A DNA stretch of 64,000 nt from Prototheca cutis (Eukaryota; Chlorophyta; Trebouxiophyceae; Chlorellales; Chlorellaceae), in assembly GCA_002897115.2 (NCBI GenBank), contig BCIH01000004.1, positions 1,442,600 through 1,506,599 of the forward strand. Reading direction: 5' to 3'. A model generated the notes under the pieces. That model ran no database searches, had not been told where the DNA came from, and saw only the letters and a program-made list of their open reading frames with translations. The position numbers were made by a program, and so were the translations under genes. This document shows positions 38,240 through 51,816 of the stretch, piece by piece. Each line of letters starts with the position of its first letter. Position 1 is the stretch's first letter.

Positions 38240-41200
38240 TCACAGCACGGCGTCCAATAACGTCTCGGCTTCTTCGGCACCCATGCGCTCCGCGCCCGCG
38301 GCGGCATCCAGTGTCGTGGCTTCCTCCGTTTCTTCGGCCAACTCGCTGACCGCGCCAAACAGGACGGCCTTGGCCTCCTGGCGCGCGAGCACGACGTCCT
38401 CGATGCTGCCGCCCACCAGCAGGCGGTGCACGACCACGGGCCGCACCTGGCCGATGCGGTGCACCCGCGCGACGGCCTGCTGCTCAATGGCCGGGTCCAG
38501 GGAAGGCTCCAACAAAAAAACGTGACTGGCCCGTACCAGGGTCAAACCCGCCGCACCGGCACGGTGCGACAGCAGGAACACACGGACCTGGTCGTCGTCT
38601 CGAAAATCGGCCAGGCTGCGCCGAGTCGCCGCGCGGCCGCCGCCCGTCAGGGATGCGTGCCGCACGCCGTTGGTCTGCAGCGCCAGGCCCACCAGCTCCA
38701 GTGCCCGGACGTGCTGAGAAAAGACCAACGACTTTTCGTGCGGCGCCGTCTCCTTGAGATGCAGGATGCGCCGCAGCAGCGCCATGATTTTGATGCTCCA
38801 CTCCCCCCGCATCGGCGCCACCTGCATCCAGGTGTTGATTTATTCATTGATTTATTTATGAGTCAGCAAATAGTTCCCAGGCAGCTTTGCCAGACCCCAA
38901 GGCCCAGGACATCGCCCTGCAGCCAAATCCATGCGACAGCTGTCTCCTCCCTCCTTCCTTCCTCCCAAACTGCCACGCCAGCAACTCACCAGGGGAAACT
39001 GCCGCATCTCGGGGTCCCCCACGCCCTGAAGCCGGCTGTCGGTCGAGGACGATGCCGCCACGCGAAAGACCTGGTGGGTGAGGGTGGGCAGTGCCATCGT
39101 CAGCATGTGCGCGGCGTGAACTCATATTCATTGTCAGCACCCGTTACCACTCGCTATCATCCAGCAGACCTGCTTGCGGGTTACTTTGGTTCGACAGAGG
39201 GCGCAAGCGCCCGATTGCACCACCTGCTGTGCCGAGCACTCGCGGCAAAAGGAATGGCCGCATGCGCCAAACACGTACACGTCGCCTCCCTCGCCGATGA
39301 GATCGTAGCAGATGGGGCACTCCATGCCCCCAGCTGCCGGCGCGCTTGGACCGGGGGTGGGACTGTCGTCATCTGTGATGACAGTGGTGGCGACCGAGGA
39401 GGCCCCGGCCGCTGGAGGTGCAGCTCCTGCTTCAGGGACCTGCTCTCCCCGACTCTGCGACTCCAGCGCCACTGCCTGCTCTAAGGGTGCCCCGTCGACG
39501 TGTGCATCCGCCCCCTTCGTAACAGCGCTGGCATCCTTCTCTGCGCCAGCTAGTTCCTCCCCACCACCGCCACCAGTATTCAATGCCCCGGCTCTGGCCA
39601 CTTCCATGCGGCCGGCCATGTACCGCCGGCGGGCGGACAGGGCCTGTGCCTGCACTCGCAGCGCGTCCACTTTCCGACGGAGGACTTCAGTGCTGGCGCG
39701 TTTCTCCGGTGGGTTGACTGCCGCAGCTGCCAGGGTGGAATCCGTGTCGGCCAGCTGTGCAGCCTTGAGTCGGTGCGCGGCCGCCTGCACGTGCCGCTCC
39801 CTCGCAAGTCGAAGCAGCTGAGTCTGCACGGTTGGGATATGTCGACAGGGGTAATTGGGGGTTGCATATTGTTGCTCAGGAATATTGTGTTATGTCTCTG
39901 CTTGTCCTGGAACTGCAGATTTATAAACCAAGCCCAACAACCTCCCAACTGCCACCTCCCTAGACGCAGCCCCAGGCACCTGTGATCGAATGGCATCAAG
40001 CCTGGCCTCGCAGGCAGGTAGTGACACGCCGGCAAAAGTCCCGGCGCCGCCTGCGCGCTCCTGCTTGCGAGCATGATCCACCGCCGCGCGGAGGACGGCT
40101 GTCAGGCACGCGTGCACGGCCGTGGGTGTGTACAGAGGCGTGGCCGCCGGTGGGGTGTCGGGGTAGTACCCCAGACCCTCAGAGCCCATCTTGAACACGC
40201 GGTCGCTGAGCCGGCCCACAAAGCGGGGGCTTGGCAAGAAGGATTTTTCTTTCTTCGCATGCTCTTGTAACACCTCCAAGAGGGCAGCGTTCTTGCTGTC
40301 GTCGTCGTTGCCGATGGTTTGTGAGTCGAGTTCAGGTGGGGCTGACGAGGCAACCACTGGGAGGGAACTGTTTTCAGGTCTCTGAGCAGGGCAGTGGCCT
40401 TGCCCGTTCTTCAACCCCCCCTCTTTGACCTCTGCAGTCGACAGCTGTCGTTCTCCGTCGGCGACGGCAATCACCTCAGCGGGCTGCGGGCCCTGAGCGT
40501 CTGGTCCCAGGTCTGCTCCCGCCCCCATCGCCGCTCTAGAAGCAGGGCGGAGGCCGCGTCCGGCCCGGCGCGCCGCCTCCATTTCCACGGTTGGAAGCAG
40601 GTGGAACCACTGCGAGACCAGTCTCCGGTACTGGTAATCAGTCAGCAGGGTCAGCAACGGCGCCACACTCTCGCACGCCGCTCGGAGATCCGCCTCGGAT
40701 GCCCGTGCTGCAAAGAGGTTTTGTTGATTGGACAAAGGTTTTTCTTGAGTCGATGAAACAACAGAAATTCTCCATCCAGGTTGGTCATTTCGTGGACAGT
40801 CGCTTTTGCAACAAGATAAGCACAGCACATTAAAAAACTCCAAAAATTCAGCACCAAAAAATCACTCACTCGACGATAAACCCTCCAGGCGACGCTGCAG
40901 GAGTGCTGTTTGTCGGGCCGTGTGGGCATGGTTGACGTGACGCTCTAGGGCCGCCGCGGCGGGTGCCAGCTCGGTTTCCATGGCCGCCAGTGCTTTCTCG
41001 ACGGCGGTGCCCAGCATGTGTTGTACTGCCGAGTCCTGGTCGGCCAGCTCGGCGGCTTCCGCTGCCTCGGCGGCCACGATTTCCTTTCCCACACGTGAGA
41101 GCCAGGCGCTCGCCTGGCGCTCCTGCCCAGGCCAGTCGGCAGGGAACCCTAGGTCCAGCGCTTCCTCCCACCGGGCCAGCAGTGCTGCCTCGGCCTCCGC

Positions 41201-44200
41201 CAGCTGTTCTCGCGTGCGGTCGAGCCGCGACTGGGCCTGTGTGGCCTCCATCTCCGCACTGGCCCGGACGTAGGAGCCCTTGTCTCGGACGTCCCGCTCC
41301 ATAGCCTCCCGCTCGCTGTCTCGACCCAGGGCGGCGTACAGCGAAGCCAGCTGTGCCGCGGTGTTGAGCTGCAACAGCTTCCAGGCCGTCACCGTCGCCG
41401 TGCCGGCCGCAGAAATGTCCGGCATCGCCTTCAACTCCTCCTGTGACACATGCAGTGCGTCAATTCCCTTCTCCGCCACCCTGTGCATGTTGGGGTGCTT
41501 TTAGTTGTCGTCAAGGTGGTGGTGGTGAGAGGGGACGCCGGTGAGGGGTTGGCGGTTGGCAGGGGTCAAGATGCCCGGCGTGCACGGTTTTGAACGCGGC
41601 CTGCGTAGATGGTTTGCTGTGAAACCCGACAAAGCTCTCCCCAGGCTTGATCAGCAACCACCACCGATCAATCACAATAAGATACCACTGAATTGTACCT
41701 GAACGACTGCTCCAGGAGCTTGATGGCCTCGGCCCTCGCTTCCTCCAGCGGGATGCCCTTGCCCGCCAGCCGCCGGCGCTTGCTGGGCGAGGCCAGGGTC
41801 CTTTCGTCCCCGGCGTTGTCCGATGGGCCCTGCTGCATGCCATCTGAAATCCGCTGCCCCGGGGGGGATCCGCCCGTACCGCCAGGGTCCTTGGTGGCGG
41901 TGGTACCGTTGTGTTCGGGCGCCTTGACGACACCTCGGGTGCCAGTGGTGGTAGCAGCGTCCAGCATTCCGCTCTCCTGTGCCCCGCCGACTCCAACTCC
42001 CACACCGGTGAGGGCGACCGCATGCTCCATGAGCACGGCGGCCAGGGTGTTCAGTGCGGCACAGAGCCCTCGTTCGAGTGCTTGGAGTTCAAACAGGACT
42101 TGGTCCACCAGGCGCTGCATGATTTCTTCCATGCTGAGCGTGCCTCCCAGCGACAGCTGCAGGTCGCTCTGCAGCCGCCTCCAGTGTGGTGTCAGCTGGG
42201 GGTGCGTGCACGCCAGCCGCAACTGGTGCGCGCCAGACAGCGCTTCGTCCATCGCCTTCATCGCCGCCGTCCGCCCGTGCGACCGCTTGCCACGAGCACC
42301 GGCAGGGTTGTTGTGCTGAGCGGGGTGCTGCCTTGACCGCGGGCTGGCGACCGGCGACCGTGGACTGGACGGGAGTTGGTGAGCTGCCTGGTCGGCTGCA
42401 CTCCTACTCCCACCACCGCCACCACTCCTACTCCCACCACCATGCAAAGCATCCTTGGCGAATCGCTCGGCGAGCTGAAGCGCCCGAGCCTTATCGCGGG
42501 CGGCACGGAAGCTCTCGAGAACCTGCTCATAAAACTCGCGCTCGCCCGCCTGGAAAACCAGGCGTGTCACGCGCAGTGCACGGGGGGGGAGGGCGTGCTC
42601 CCGCGCCACGTCGGCCTTGGTGTTGCGCCAGAGCAGCGGAAGCAGCGCGGAACGGAGTGCGCGCCAGGCGAGGTCGCCCCTGCCCGCGGCTAAAGGCGCG
42701 GTCACGAGCCGTCGCCAGGCCCCGCCGTCGGCCAGTGGCGCCTGGCGCAACGTGCACAGCAGGCCTCGGACATCGGTGAGTTCATCCCCGCCGCCAAGGG
42801 GAGTCCCCGTCACGCACCAACGCCGGTCTGCGGCAATGCGGTCCAGCATCGTCGCTGCGGCCGACAGCGGACCCACCATCTGCGCCTCGTCCACCACGCA
42901 GCGCCACCAATGCAGTCTTAGTAATGGACATGTCGGCACCGCATAGCGTTTAGGCCGTCGCAGCCCTCCCAGCAACCCTGCGCCAGGAGAATAGTGCACC
43001 TCGGCCCGCAGAACGCTGTAGCTCGTCAGCACCACGTCTGCGCTCGCCAGCCGTGCCACTGCTGCCTCCACCTCGTCCTCGGGCGAGTCGGGTGTAAGGC
43101 CCTGATGGCCGTCCCTTGCTGCAGCATTCCCAACACCATTGGAGGCGGCTTCGGCAAGCATGCGCTGCCAGTATGCGGCCTCGCGCTCCGCCAGGCTCTG
43201 CCGCATCGCGGCGGGGTCAGACCCCGGGAGTCCACGCAGACCGTCGTAGACCTCCACGCGCAGTGCATCGCCGGCATGCAGCTCCAGTTCGCTGCGCCAT
43301 TGCTGGACGAGTGCGGGCGGGCACACCACCAGCGTGCCCCCTGGTATCAGGGCGGGTGGCGGGGGGTCGTTTGTTTCTGCACCGTGTGCTTGCTCGTCAC
43401 TGTTGCCGCCAGCGCCACCATCCACGAGCGCTGAATCACGGGGATTGGAGAGCACGAGGGCAATGACTTCGACCGTCTTGCCCAGACCCATCTCATCGCA
43501 GAGCAGACCTCCCGCGGGCTGCGCGTAGCGCGTGAGAACCCCGTCGCCGGGTCGCGCGGTGGCGCCCGTGCACGCGTCGTACAGGATGCTCGCGCCGCCG
43601 GGCAGCCGCACGGGCTGCAGCGTGGCGCTCAGCTCGTCGATGGCTGCGCGACAGCTGTCCGGATCGGGTGGGAAGGTGTCGGTCCTGGGACTCGCGCTCC
43701 CTTGAACCTCACCACCACCATTGCAACCCGCAAAGCCTTCACGCCACAGCATCCATCGCAGCGCACGACGCTGGTAGCTGAACAGGTGGCACCGCAGCGC
43801 GGGCGGCTGCTCGGCTTCGGCGGCCCAGTCGCCCGGATGTGCCAGCGCAAACAGTCGCGTCCGTGGGTTGAAGGCCCAGGCACACCCGTCCTCGCCGTCC
43901 AGACCCGGCTCCGGCTCGCCCGCCGCCAGCCATGCATCCACCGCCGTAGCCACCGCATCCCCCACCTGTTCAGGGCACAGGTTTGCAGGTTAACAAGGGG
44001 GCCCCACCTGCCTTACAGGGCCGTGTTGGACCCGACATCCCCACATAAAAACATCTACATCCACAGAAACAGGCCAACGATGCCTCACCTCTTGGGTTGG
44101 GCGCGGGTCAAAAAAGGCGGGCAGCAGCGTCACCATGGCGGTGGCATTCAGACAAGCCAGATTGGTAGACACTGCCGGGGTCTTCTTTCGCTTGGCCTTG

Positions 44201-44812
44201 CCCGAGTGAGGCTCGTGAGTGGGAGGGGCGCCGAGTTCCAGCGCCGGTTCGGACAGCTGTGCGCGCCCCGCCAGCACCAGGGACGTGACTGCCCGCACCA
44301 CGGCGTCAGCAGACACGTTCCGACGTATGCTGGCGCTGCCGTAGAGCTGCACAGCCGGGAGGGATGCGCGGGGGGGCGGATGGGATGGCAGCGACTCTCA
44401 TGCCGCAGCGCGGCTGGGAATTCCACCGAACCGCCGTCGTGCAGAGCACTCTGCAGTCGAGGACCTACGCCCATCGCCTGACAACATGCATCACGAACCA
44501 CAAGCACACGAAATCGCAGGAAAGCGCGATCGTCAGCATCCTACCTGGTAGTCTGGTCCAATGAGATGGGCCTTGCCTTCCTGAAGCTGGATGCGGGTGC
44601 CCTTGGCCAAGCATGCCTCCTCGGCACTGCGCGATATGAGGCGGCATGCACTCCGACGACATGTTCATGGCACATTTGAAATGGAACGGCGGCCATGCAA
44701 GCTCTCAGGACCCTGCCCACGCCTCCGCGCACATGTGCACGTCGAGCAGGAAACGGACGCTCACGGGCCCCGCCTGGAGCCCGTCCCCGCTCCCTGGCGA
44801 GCTGATGCCCAT
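38240..44812 (-). CDS. SNF2-family ATPase with RING finger (SHPRH-like E3 ligase)
   Basis: A large protein, well over 1,500 residues, expected to act in DNA damage tolerance or chromatin remodelling. The first exons appear to be 44812 to about 44700 and about 44620-44545, then 44346-44089 and 43975-41700. Further exons lie at about 41482-40870, 40843-39981, 39829-39170, 39118-38990 and 38821-38240. The ATPase part has GGLLCDEMGLGKTVEV (Walker A) and VVDEAQM (DExH box as DEAQ). The RING is CPICYDLIG...GACGHSFCRECS...CALCRTK. The C-terminal helicase half ends with LVFSQHVRALE and QAVARVHRIGQ. The RING sits between the two helicase lobes, as in SHPRH and Rad5. The middle is coiled-coil-like, rich in Ala, Glu and Arg. 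Some internal joins were not verified, and the start could be at 44887. Confidence 0.85.
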
Positions 44813-45902
44813 GATGTCAACTATCCTTGCAGAACATTTCGAAAAAGACAAAGACGTTGGGCCTGGCGCTCGCCCCGGCTGAAACAAATGTTTTCAGTGC
44901 GCGCTTCGGAGGCAACGCACCGGTCACTCAGATCACATCCAAAGAATCTAGCTGGGGGACACTTCGACAGAGATCAGGTTGAAGGGGGACGGGTTCCTTG
45001 GAAACTCAAGCCAGAATCCATGTCATTGGCAAGCAGATACCAGATGCTGCCTGCATAGATGGCGTGCAGGAAGCTACTGGTCTTCATTTTTGGTCATTCC
45101 TGTCGCTGCCAGGAAGGAGGTGGCTCTGGGCCGGTCGAAGGATACCATTTGGCACAGGGGCCCAAATTCATTCAGGCTTTTGACCAAGGCATGCATGCGG
45201 GTCATGACAGCCGACGGAGAGGCAAATCAGAGATTCAGCAAGGGACTCCTATCCTAAGCCAGCCCTGAACTCGCAGTCGTACCCTGTCTGGCGTCAACGT
45301 CTCTGCCAAATGCCAGGGGATCAGTGAGAATTGGAGCGGCGGAGTATGTCTCTGCACTTCCAACAGAGGTGGCAAATGCATGTGCCTGCAGAAACTGCAG
45401 ACCATGGGCGTCCACACTTCGCCACAACCAATCAGCGCTTCGAGGTCCACACTGGCGCCCTTTCAATGACAATCTGGTGGATCGGTTCGTGGGCCCAGCC
45501 CTACAGTCTGAAAGGAACGCAGATGCTTAAGGGAATGGCAAGAAATCTTGCCAGCTGCCAGCCAGGAGCTTTGTTTGGATTCTTGACCCTCTCCACATCA
45601 CTGCAAATGGTATATTTCTACAAGGCGCTCAAAATAGATGCATGGAAGTTTGTCAATTCCACATCAAAATTGAAATTAACGATCTAGGCCAACAGTTTCT
45701 GTGGCATTTAGGCTGCCACGCTGTTTCCGCGCTTTCCTCCGACACAAAACTCGAACTGCGCGCAACACAGCCCGCTTCGATTGACCCGCCGAGCCCTGCA
45801 CGCATCCAGCCCAGGCCTTTTACACAACGCGGCTACTCAAGCCCCCTATCGCAGGCCTATCTTCTGCATGCATTGTGAACTGCGTTAAGGCGGGGGGGAT
45901 CC
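44813..45902. other. Divergent intergenic region (SNF2-RING gene and MAPK), no gene seen
   Basis: Over 1 kb without a supported exon on either strand; the short open frames lack known motifs. It presumably contains both promoters and the MAPK 5' UTR. Confidence 0.5.
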
Positions 45903-47468
45903 ATGTCGCAGAACGTCCCCGTGCAAGAGGAGTGCCGGGTGCCAGGCAAGGTGCGGTACCAAATCTGGCGCACCAGCTTTGAGATCGATGACACCTACGC
46001 CCCCATCAAGGCCATCGGAAAGGGAGCGTATGGCATCGTTTGCAGCGCCAAGCACACTCCCACCGGGGAAAAAGTGGCCATCAAGAAGATCACCAATGCC
46101 TTTGAGAACCTGGTGGATGCCAGGCGCACCCTCCGCGAGATGAAGCTTCTGCGCTACCTGAGGTGAGATCGGTGGCCCTCTGCTTGATTTTATGGCCTGT
46201 CGTTGTCGATTGACGCTTGTGTGAGGCGTCCGTGACCGGGCAAGGCCGGATTGGGGTCCCATCGGGTCGGTAGTTTGGCTGGCCCACATGCCTTTTCGGC
46301 GGGGGGGCCCCGCATGGCTGGGGGGNGGATCTCCATCGGGGGAAATCCCACCCATTTCCCCTGTCCAGTGCTTGCCCTGCATGTTTCCAGCGCCCAACCA
46401 ATCGTTACCCACCCATTCTGACAGGCACGAGAACGTGATTGGGCTGCTGGACATCATGCCCCCTGCACCCAAACACCCTTTTAACGATGTCTACCTTGTG
46501 TATGAGCTGATGGACACGGACCTGCACCAGATTATTCGTTCCTCGCAGCCCCTGACGGACGAGCATTTCCAGTACTTTATTTACCAGACGCTGCGTGGGC
46601 TCAAGTACGTGCACTCTGCGGGCGTGCTGCACCGCGACTTGAAGCCGAGCAACCTGCTGTTGAACGCAAGCTGCGATCTGAAAATTGCGGACTTCGGCCT
46701 CGCCCGTACCAGCACCGAGAGCGACGCGTTCATGACCGAGTACGTGGTGACGCGGTGGTATCGCGCCCCCGAGTTGCTCCTGTCCTGCGACAGCTACTCG
46801 GCCGGCATCGATGTCTGGTCGGTGGGCTGCATTCTGGCAGAGCTGCTGGGCCGCAAACCCCTGTTCCCGGGGAAGGACTACATCGACCAGCTCAAGCTCA
46901 TCATCCGCACGCTGGGCTCGCCGCGCGAAGAAGAACTGGGCTTCATCACCGCTCCCAAAGCCCGCGCCTACATCCGGGGTCTGCCCCCAGTCGCCGCTCC
47001 GGATCTCCGCACCATGTTCCCGGATGCCTCCCGCGATGCCGTCGACCTGCTCAGTCGTATGCTGCGCTTTGACCCGCGGGCCAGAATCTCTGTCGACGAA
47101 GCCCTGGCCCATCCCTGGCTGGCCGCACTGCACGACGCCGCCGCCGAACCAGTTGCCGCAGGTATGTCTTGGGCTGGGGGGAGCAGGTGGAGGGGTACGT
47201 TGTTGTCTAACACAGTGCTCACTAGTAGTCCAAGAATGATACTTGACCCCTGGCTTATTCAAATGTTCACAAGAAAAAAATTCGGCCCCTCTTCTTTCTT
47301 TCCTTCCTAACCCAAACACTGGCAGGCGCTTTTCGGTTCAACTTTGAGGAGCAGGATCTGGACGAGGGCGGGCTCAGGCGCCTGGTACTGGACGAGATCT
47401 CAAGGTACCACCAGCGCCGCAGCGGTGCTGCGGGGCCCCCTCAGCCGCAGCCCCACGTGGCCTCCTGA
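45903..47468 (+). CDS. MAPK: Mitogen-activated protein kinase, TEY type
   Basis: Three exons join in frame: 45903-46162, 46425-47161 and 47326-47468, for about 379 residues. The glycine loop is IGKGAYGIV, the catalytic Lys is in VAIKKI, and the catalytic loop is [14 protein letters not shown] is in KIADFGLAR, and the activation motif TEY is in [15 protein letters not shown], so it is activated by a dual-specificity MAPKK. The MAPK insert and the common-docking-type acidic tail ([15 protein letters not shown]) are present in the last exon. A single N lies at 46326 in intron 1. Residues [34 protein letters not shown] are normal for plant MAPKs. The tail ends with a short Gln/Pro stretch. Confidence 0.95.
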
Positions 47469-47913
47469 TCGTGTGCACAATGTGTCCATGCTTGTGTCCG
47501 GGGTCCACGAGTGCCCCCGTCCGTTGAGTTTGGTAGAAAGAGGGCCTAGCCCAGCACCGGCGCCGCCACTGCGCAGTGCTGGGTGGCCCACTGCAGTCGG
47601 TGCACAGGGCACCTCGGTCCAGGGGGCCAACACTTCTCAGCAAGCGTGCGCAGCCCGACCCCTCCAGCCCGTCTGTTTGCCATTTTATTCCCGTTTTCTC
47701 TTCCTCGAGCACCCATGGACAACCCTGTCCTGCGCTGCCATGCCACTTCCCCCTGGCGTCCCTGCATGTGCTTGTGGAAGACACGTGCATCGTCGTGTAG
47801 GAACGGTGCATTCTGCAAATCCAACCCATGGTCACGACGTAACAAAATAAAATAATTCACGTAATGGCAAGTGAGCATTGGCCAGACGACTGTTGCCGCG
47901 ACAACATCGATAC

Positions 47914-49442
47914 TCATGGCTCATCCCGCTGGTACCAGAGCAGCGTCGCTTCGGCAGCGAGGACTTGGGGCAAGGTCACGGCGCGGACGGTGCGGTCCGT
48001 GGCGGCCACCCATTCGTCCCCGGCGTTCAGTCGCCGGAACACCGTCCAATGGCCGCCCCATGCAAAGCCCGCATGGCATGCCACTGCTACGAGGTGGTAG
48101 TCCATGGTGCGCACGTATCCTTCCTGTGGTCGAGTCTTTGGTTGGCCGGATTGCAATGCCCAGTTCGTCCCGGCAACTGGCGCCAGACCGCGTCCCCACC
48201 ACGGTAGTCGTCCGAGGTCGAGCTGCATGGGGAATCCTACGTGACCCTCGATTTTGACGGGCCCTACCTCGGTCCACAGCGTGCGCTGCAGCTGGAGCGC
48301 CAGCACCTCTGGTGCCCGGACCAGACACGCCTTGCGGACCAGCCCAGCCGGTGCTCGGCTCCGTCCAGGTCCTGCCGGACTGCAGTCAGGGTTTTCACAG
48401 CGGGCACCCGGGATCACTTCGGCGCCGGCCCACAGGTCCAGGCATGCCGCCAGGGAGGTGGCGCAGACGGCGTTGCCCCGCGCCGTCCGGCCGGGGCGTG
48501 TGGGCACTGGGAGGATGACAAGGGGGAAAGCGGCGCAGGAGGCTGTCCCGCTGCAGCCGCAGCGCAGGCATTGCGACTGCCATGTCATCAGGCCCTGCCA
48601 GGGTGGGGTGCTGCGGCTCGACAGCAGGTGATGGATGGAAGGTGGTGGTGGTCGCGACTGCACTGCGTTCTTCTGAGAGGGATCCGCTGTCGCTGTGCCA
48701 TCACCGGCTGTTGTCGATGCAGCACCAGTGCTCCTATCGGCAGGCCCCGCAGCGTCTGTCGCATCGTGGGCGGGCTGTCTAGCATCCACACCCCCATGGG
48801 AAGACGCTGCGACCTCTGTAGCACTCTCACCCATCCGAGCAGCACCAACCCCGCACTCCAGCTCCTCGCCAGTAAAACCAGCTTTGAGCCCCGGCCAGGC
48901 TCTGGCACCGACGGCCCGCCAGCGCTCCCGCGCATCAGCCCCCAGCTCCGCAAGCAGTGCGCCCAGCACGTCGGCGGCGTCGTTCTCGTCGCCGGTAGGA
49001 AAGGAAAGCGCGGCGCGGGGACGAGCCCGCAACGCGTGCAGGACGTCCACGGGGTTGGCGACGCTTGGTGCGCCGCTGCCGGGCTGCAGGGCCTGCAGCA
49101 GGTCCCAAAGGAGTCGCAGCAGGTGGGAGTCTGCCTTCGACCCAGGTGGGCCTGCAACTTCTCCCAGCCACGACACAATGCTGGGGCAGCTGGCCAGAGC
49201 CTGTGGGCGAGAGCATTGCATTAAAGTCAATGACACTTACGATGCTCTTACCAGAACTCAGAAGAAAATGCGCACATGGAGCAATTGGTGCTCAGGGGTA
49301 AAGAGCCAGAGACATCTCGTGCGAACGCCAAACCCACCTGGAGCACAACGTTGAAGTAGCACGTGTTGTGCAGGTTTGCAAGCCCTGGGACCGTCGTCAT
49401 GCCGGAAAAACTCGATGTAATGGCCTTTGCATGATCCTGCAC
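47914..49442 (-). CDS. Ubiquitin-specific protease (USP/UBP)
   Basis: A deubiquitinase. The first visible exon, 49442-49338, encodes GLANLHNTCYFNVVLQ with the catalytic Cys. The second, 49200-47914, continues ALASCPSIVSWL without a frame break. Two CxxC pairs of the fingers are visible (CLRCGCSG, and CENPDC). The His box is HLVAVACHAGFAWGGHWTVF, followed by WVAATDRTVRAV with the third catalytic position (Asp). The stop follows LLWYQRDEP, as in many USPs. Total length is about 460 residues. There may be an additional 5' exon, because the N-terminus (MQDHAKAITSSFSGM) is not family-specific. The middle has a low-complexity Ala/Gly/Thr insert. Confidence 0.85.
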
Positions 49443-50010
49443 CGTGGAACGGGGTTCCCAGAAGTCCCCTGGTGTGCCCCTGGTGCGACAGGCACCGGGC
49501 CCAGGCAGCTGCTGGGAAAGAGTTCAGATCACGATTTCCACCCGGAGGCATGTCTCGAGGCCGGGGGCCTCCCCCCGGTCAAGGACCTCGCGCATGGCCT
49601 CGGACCCTCTGTAATGGCCAATTGGGAAGCTTTTGGCTGCTTGCAATTGACCACTGACTGGTTTGGGGGTCCTACATGCCAGCACATGGTCTGGGCCCGG
49701 GAAGGGTTGAAGAAAGTGGGACGACTGGTTCCCGCCCAAATTGTCCCTGGCTCACTCCCGCATGACCCATCTCGACCTCTCTGGAGCCGGCTTCAAACCT
49801 GGGCCCCCAGGCCGGGCTCGTCCTCTTTGGCACGGTGCTAGACCGCGTGCCAACCATTCACTGCTCCCAACAGCTTGCTGTGAGATCGAGGTGCGTCGGG
49901 GATTTCAAGTTCTGCAAGGCGCCGGCACTCGGGTCTGCAAACGTCCCGCTCCGAGCTCGCCTGCCGACAAAGCCGCCTGTTCACCGCTTACACGCAGAAA
50001 TCTTGCAAAC
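49443..50010. other. Divergent region between USP and eIF4A, promoters and 5' UTR
   Basis: About 570 bases without a supported exon. The last 150 bases before the eIF4A ATG probably include its 5' UTR. Confidence 0.5.
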
Positions 50011-51416
50011 ATGGCGACCGAGACCAACGCCTACGATGCGAACGCTTACGACCAGAAGATGGCCGAGCTGTAAGCCTTGGTTGTCGGGCCTGCTGGGTGT
50101 CTGCGCCCGCATGACGGGGGACGGCTCCGCAGCCGGCCCTGGCGACTGCTCGCCAGTCGCCCCCGGGTGTCATGGCGCGGCAGTTTGTGCTTTTAAGATG
50201 CATGCCGACCTTGTTTCTCTCCCGGCATGTCTCCGTGCGCAGGACGGCCAGCGAGGGCAAGCAGCACTACACCGAGTGGACCGAGTCCTTCGAGTCCTTT
50301 GACGAGATGGGCCTGCACGAGAACCTGCTGCGCGGCATCTTCGCCTACGGTTTCGAGAAGCCCAGTGCCATCCAGCAGAAGGGCATCGTTCCCTTTGCCA
50401 AGGGCCTGGACGTGATCCAGCAGGCGCAGTCTGGTACCGGCAAGACTGCCACCTTCTGCGCGGGCATCCTGCAGAACCTGGACTACTCGCTGGTGGAGTG
50501 CCAGGCCCTGGTCCTGGCCCCCACGCGTGAGCTGGCGCAGCAGATCGAGAAGGTCATGCGCGCGCTGGGCGACTACCTGGGCGTCAAGTGCCACGCGTGC
50601 GTGGGTGGCACGTCCGTGCGCGAGGACGCGCGCGTGCTGCAGGCGGGCGTGCACGTCGTGGTCGGCACCCCCGGCCGCGTGTACGACATGCTGCGCCGCC
50701 GCGCCCTGCGTGCGGACAACATCCGCATGTTTGTGCTGGACGAGGCCGACGAGATGCTGTCCCGCGGTTTCAAGGACCAGATTTACGACATTTTCCAGCT
50801 GCTGCCGCCCAAGATCCAGGTCGGCGTGTTCTCGGCCACGCTGCCCCCCGAGGCCCTGGAGATCACGCGCAAGTTCATGAACACGCCCGTGCGCATCCTG
50901 GTCAAGCGCGATGAGCTGACCCTGGAGGGTATCAAGCAGTTTTACGTCAACGTCGAGCGTGAGGAGTTCAAGCTGGACACGCTGTGCGACCTGTACGAGA
51001 CGCTGGCCATCACGCAGAGCGTGATTTTCGCCAACACGCGCCGCAAGGTCGACTGGTTGACCGACAACATGCGCCAGCGTGACCACACCGTGTCGGCCAC
51101 GCACGGCGACATGGACCAGAACACGCGCGACGTCATCATGCGCGAGTTCCGGTCGGGCTCCTCCCGCGTGCTCATCACCACCGACCTGCTGGCCCGTGGC
51201 ATTGATGTCCAGCAAATCTCCCTGGTCATCAACTTCGACCTGCCCAACAACCCCGAGAACTACCTGCACCGCATCGGTCGGTCCGGTCGGTTTGGCCGCA
51301 AGGGTGTCGCCATCAACTTTGTCTCCGAGGACGACAAGCGCCTGCTCGCCGACATCCAGCGCTTCTACAACACCGTGATCGAGGAGCTGCCCAACAACAT
51401 CGCCGACCTCATCTGA
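50011..51416 (+). CDS. eIF4A: Translation initiation factor eIF4A (DEAD-box helicase)
   Basis: It unwinds the mRNA 5' leader as part of eIF4F. Exon 1 is 50011-50069 ([19 protein letters not shown]) and exon 2 is 50243-51416, with a CT|G split codon, giving 410 residues. The motifs are canonical: Q motif ([13 protein letters not shown]), [27 protein letters not shown] in [24 protein letters not shown] and [13 protein letters not shown]. Codon use is strongly biased to C and G in third positions, consistent with high expression. The long open frame on the opposite strand is a by-product of that bias. Confidence 0.97.
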
Positions 51417-51816
51417 GCGCGGCATGTTCCGAGCGCAGCGCCGCCGGCGGGCAGCATAGGTAGAGGCGCATGGGCCTGCTCGCCGGCGGGCTGCAACAAT
51501 CCCCGCCCCCCTCCCCCTGTCCTTGCCTGTCAATGACATGCAACGCACTGCTGCTGCTGCTGCTGCTGTTCACAGCAAAAAACAAGAGAGAAACCGTACG
51601 GCCAAAGAGGGGTACCTGCTTGCAGGTGGTGGGGATTAAACACTGGGCCATGAAGGCGTCCCATCACCTCCACGGTACCTCGGGCCGGCGATTTCCCCGT
51701 TGAATTTCGCGTGTGCGTTCAAAATATCGGAGGTCAGTGCAGAACAGGCAAATATTATTTGATTGTACGCTGCAACAACACCACACTCTCTCTGGGCGAC
51801 GAGCCTCGATGTGAGC

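Noticed and set aside
50193..51548. 451-codon open frame antisense to eIF4A
   Set aside because: It is a by-product of strong GC3 bias in eIF4A; the composition is rich in His, Val and Gln with no known motif.
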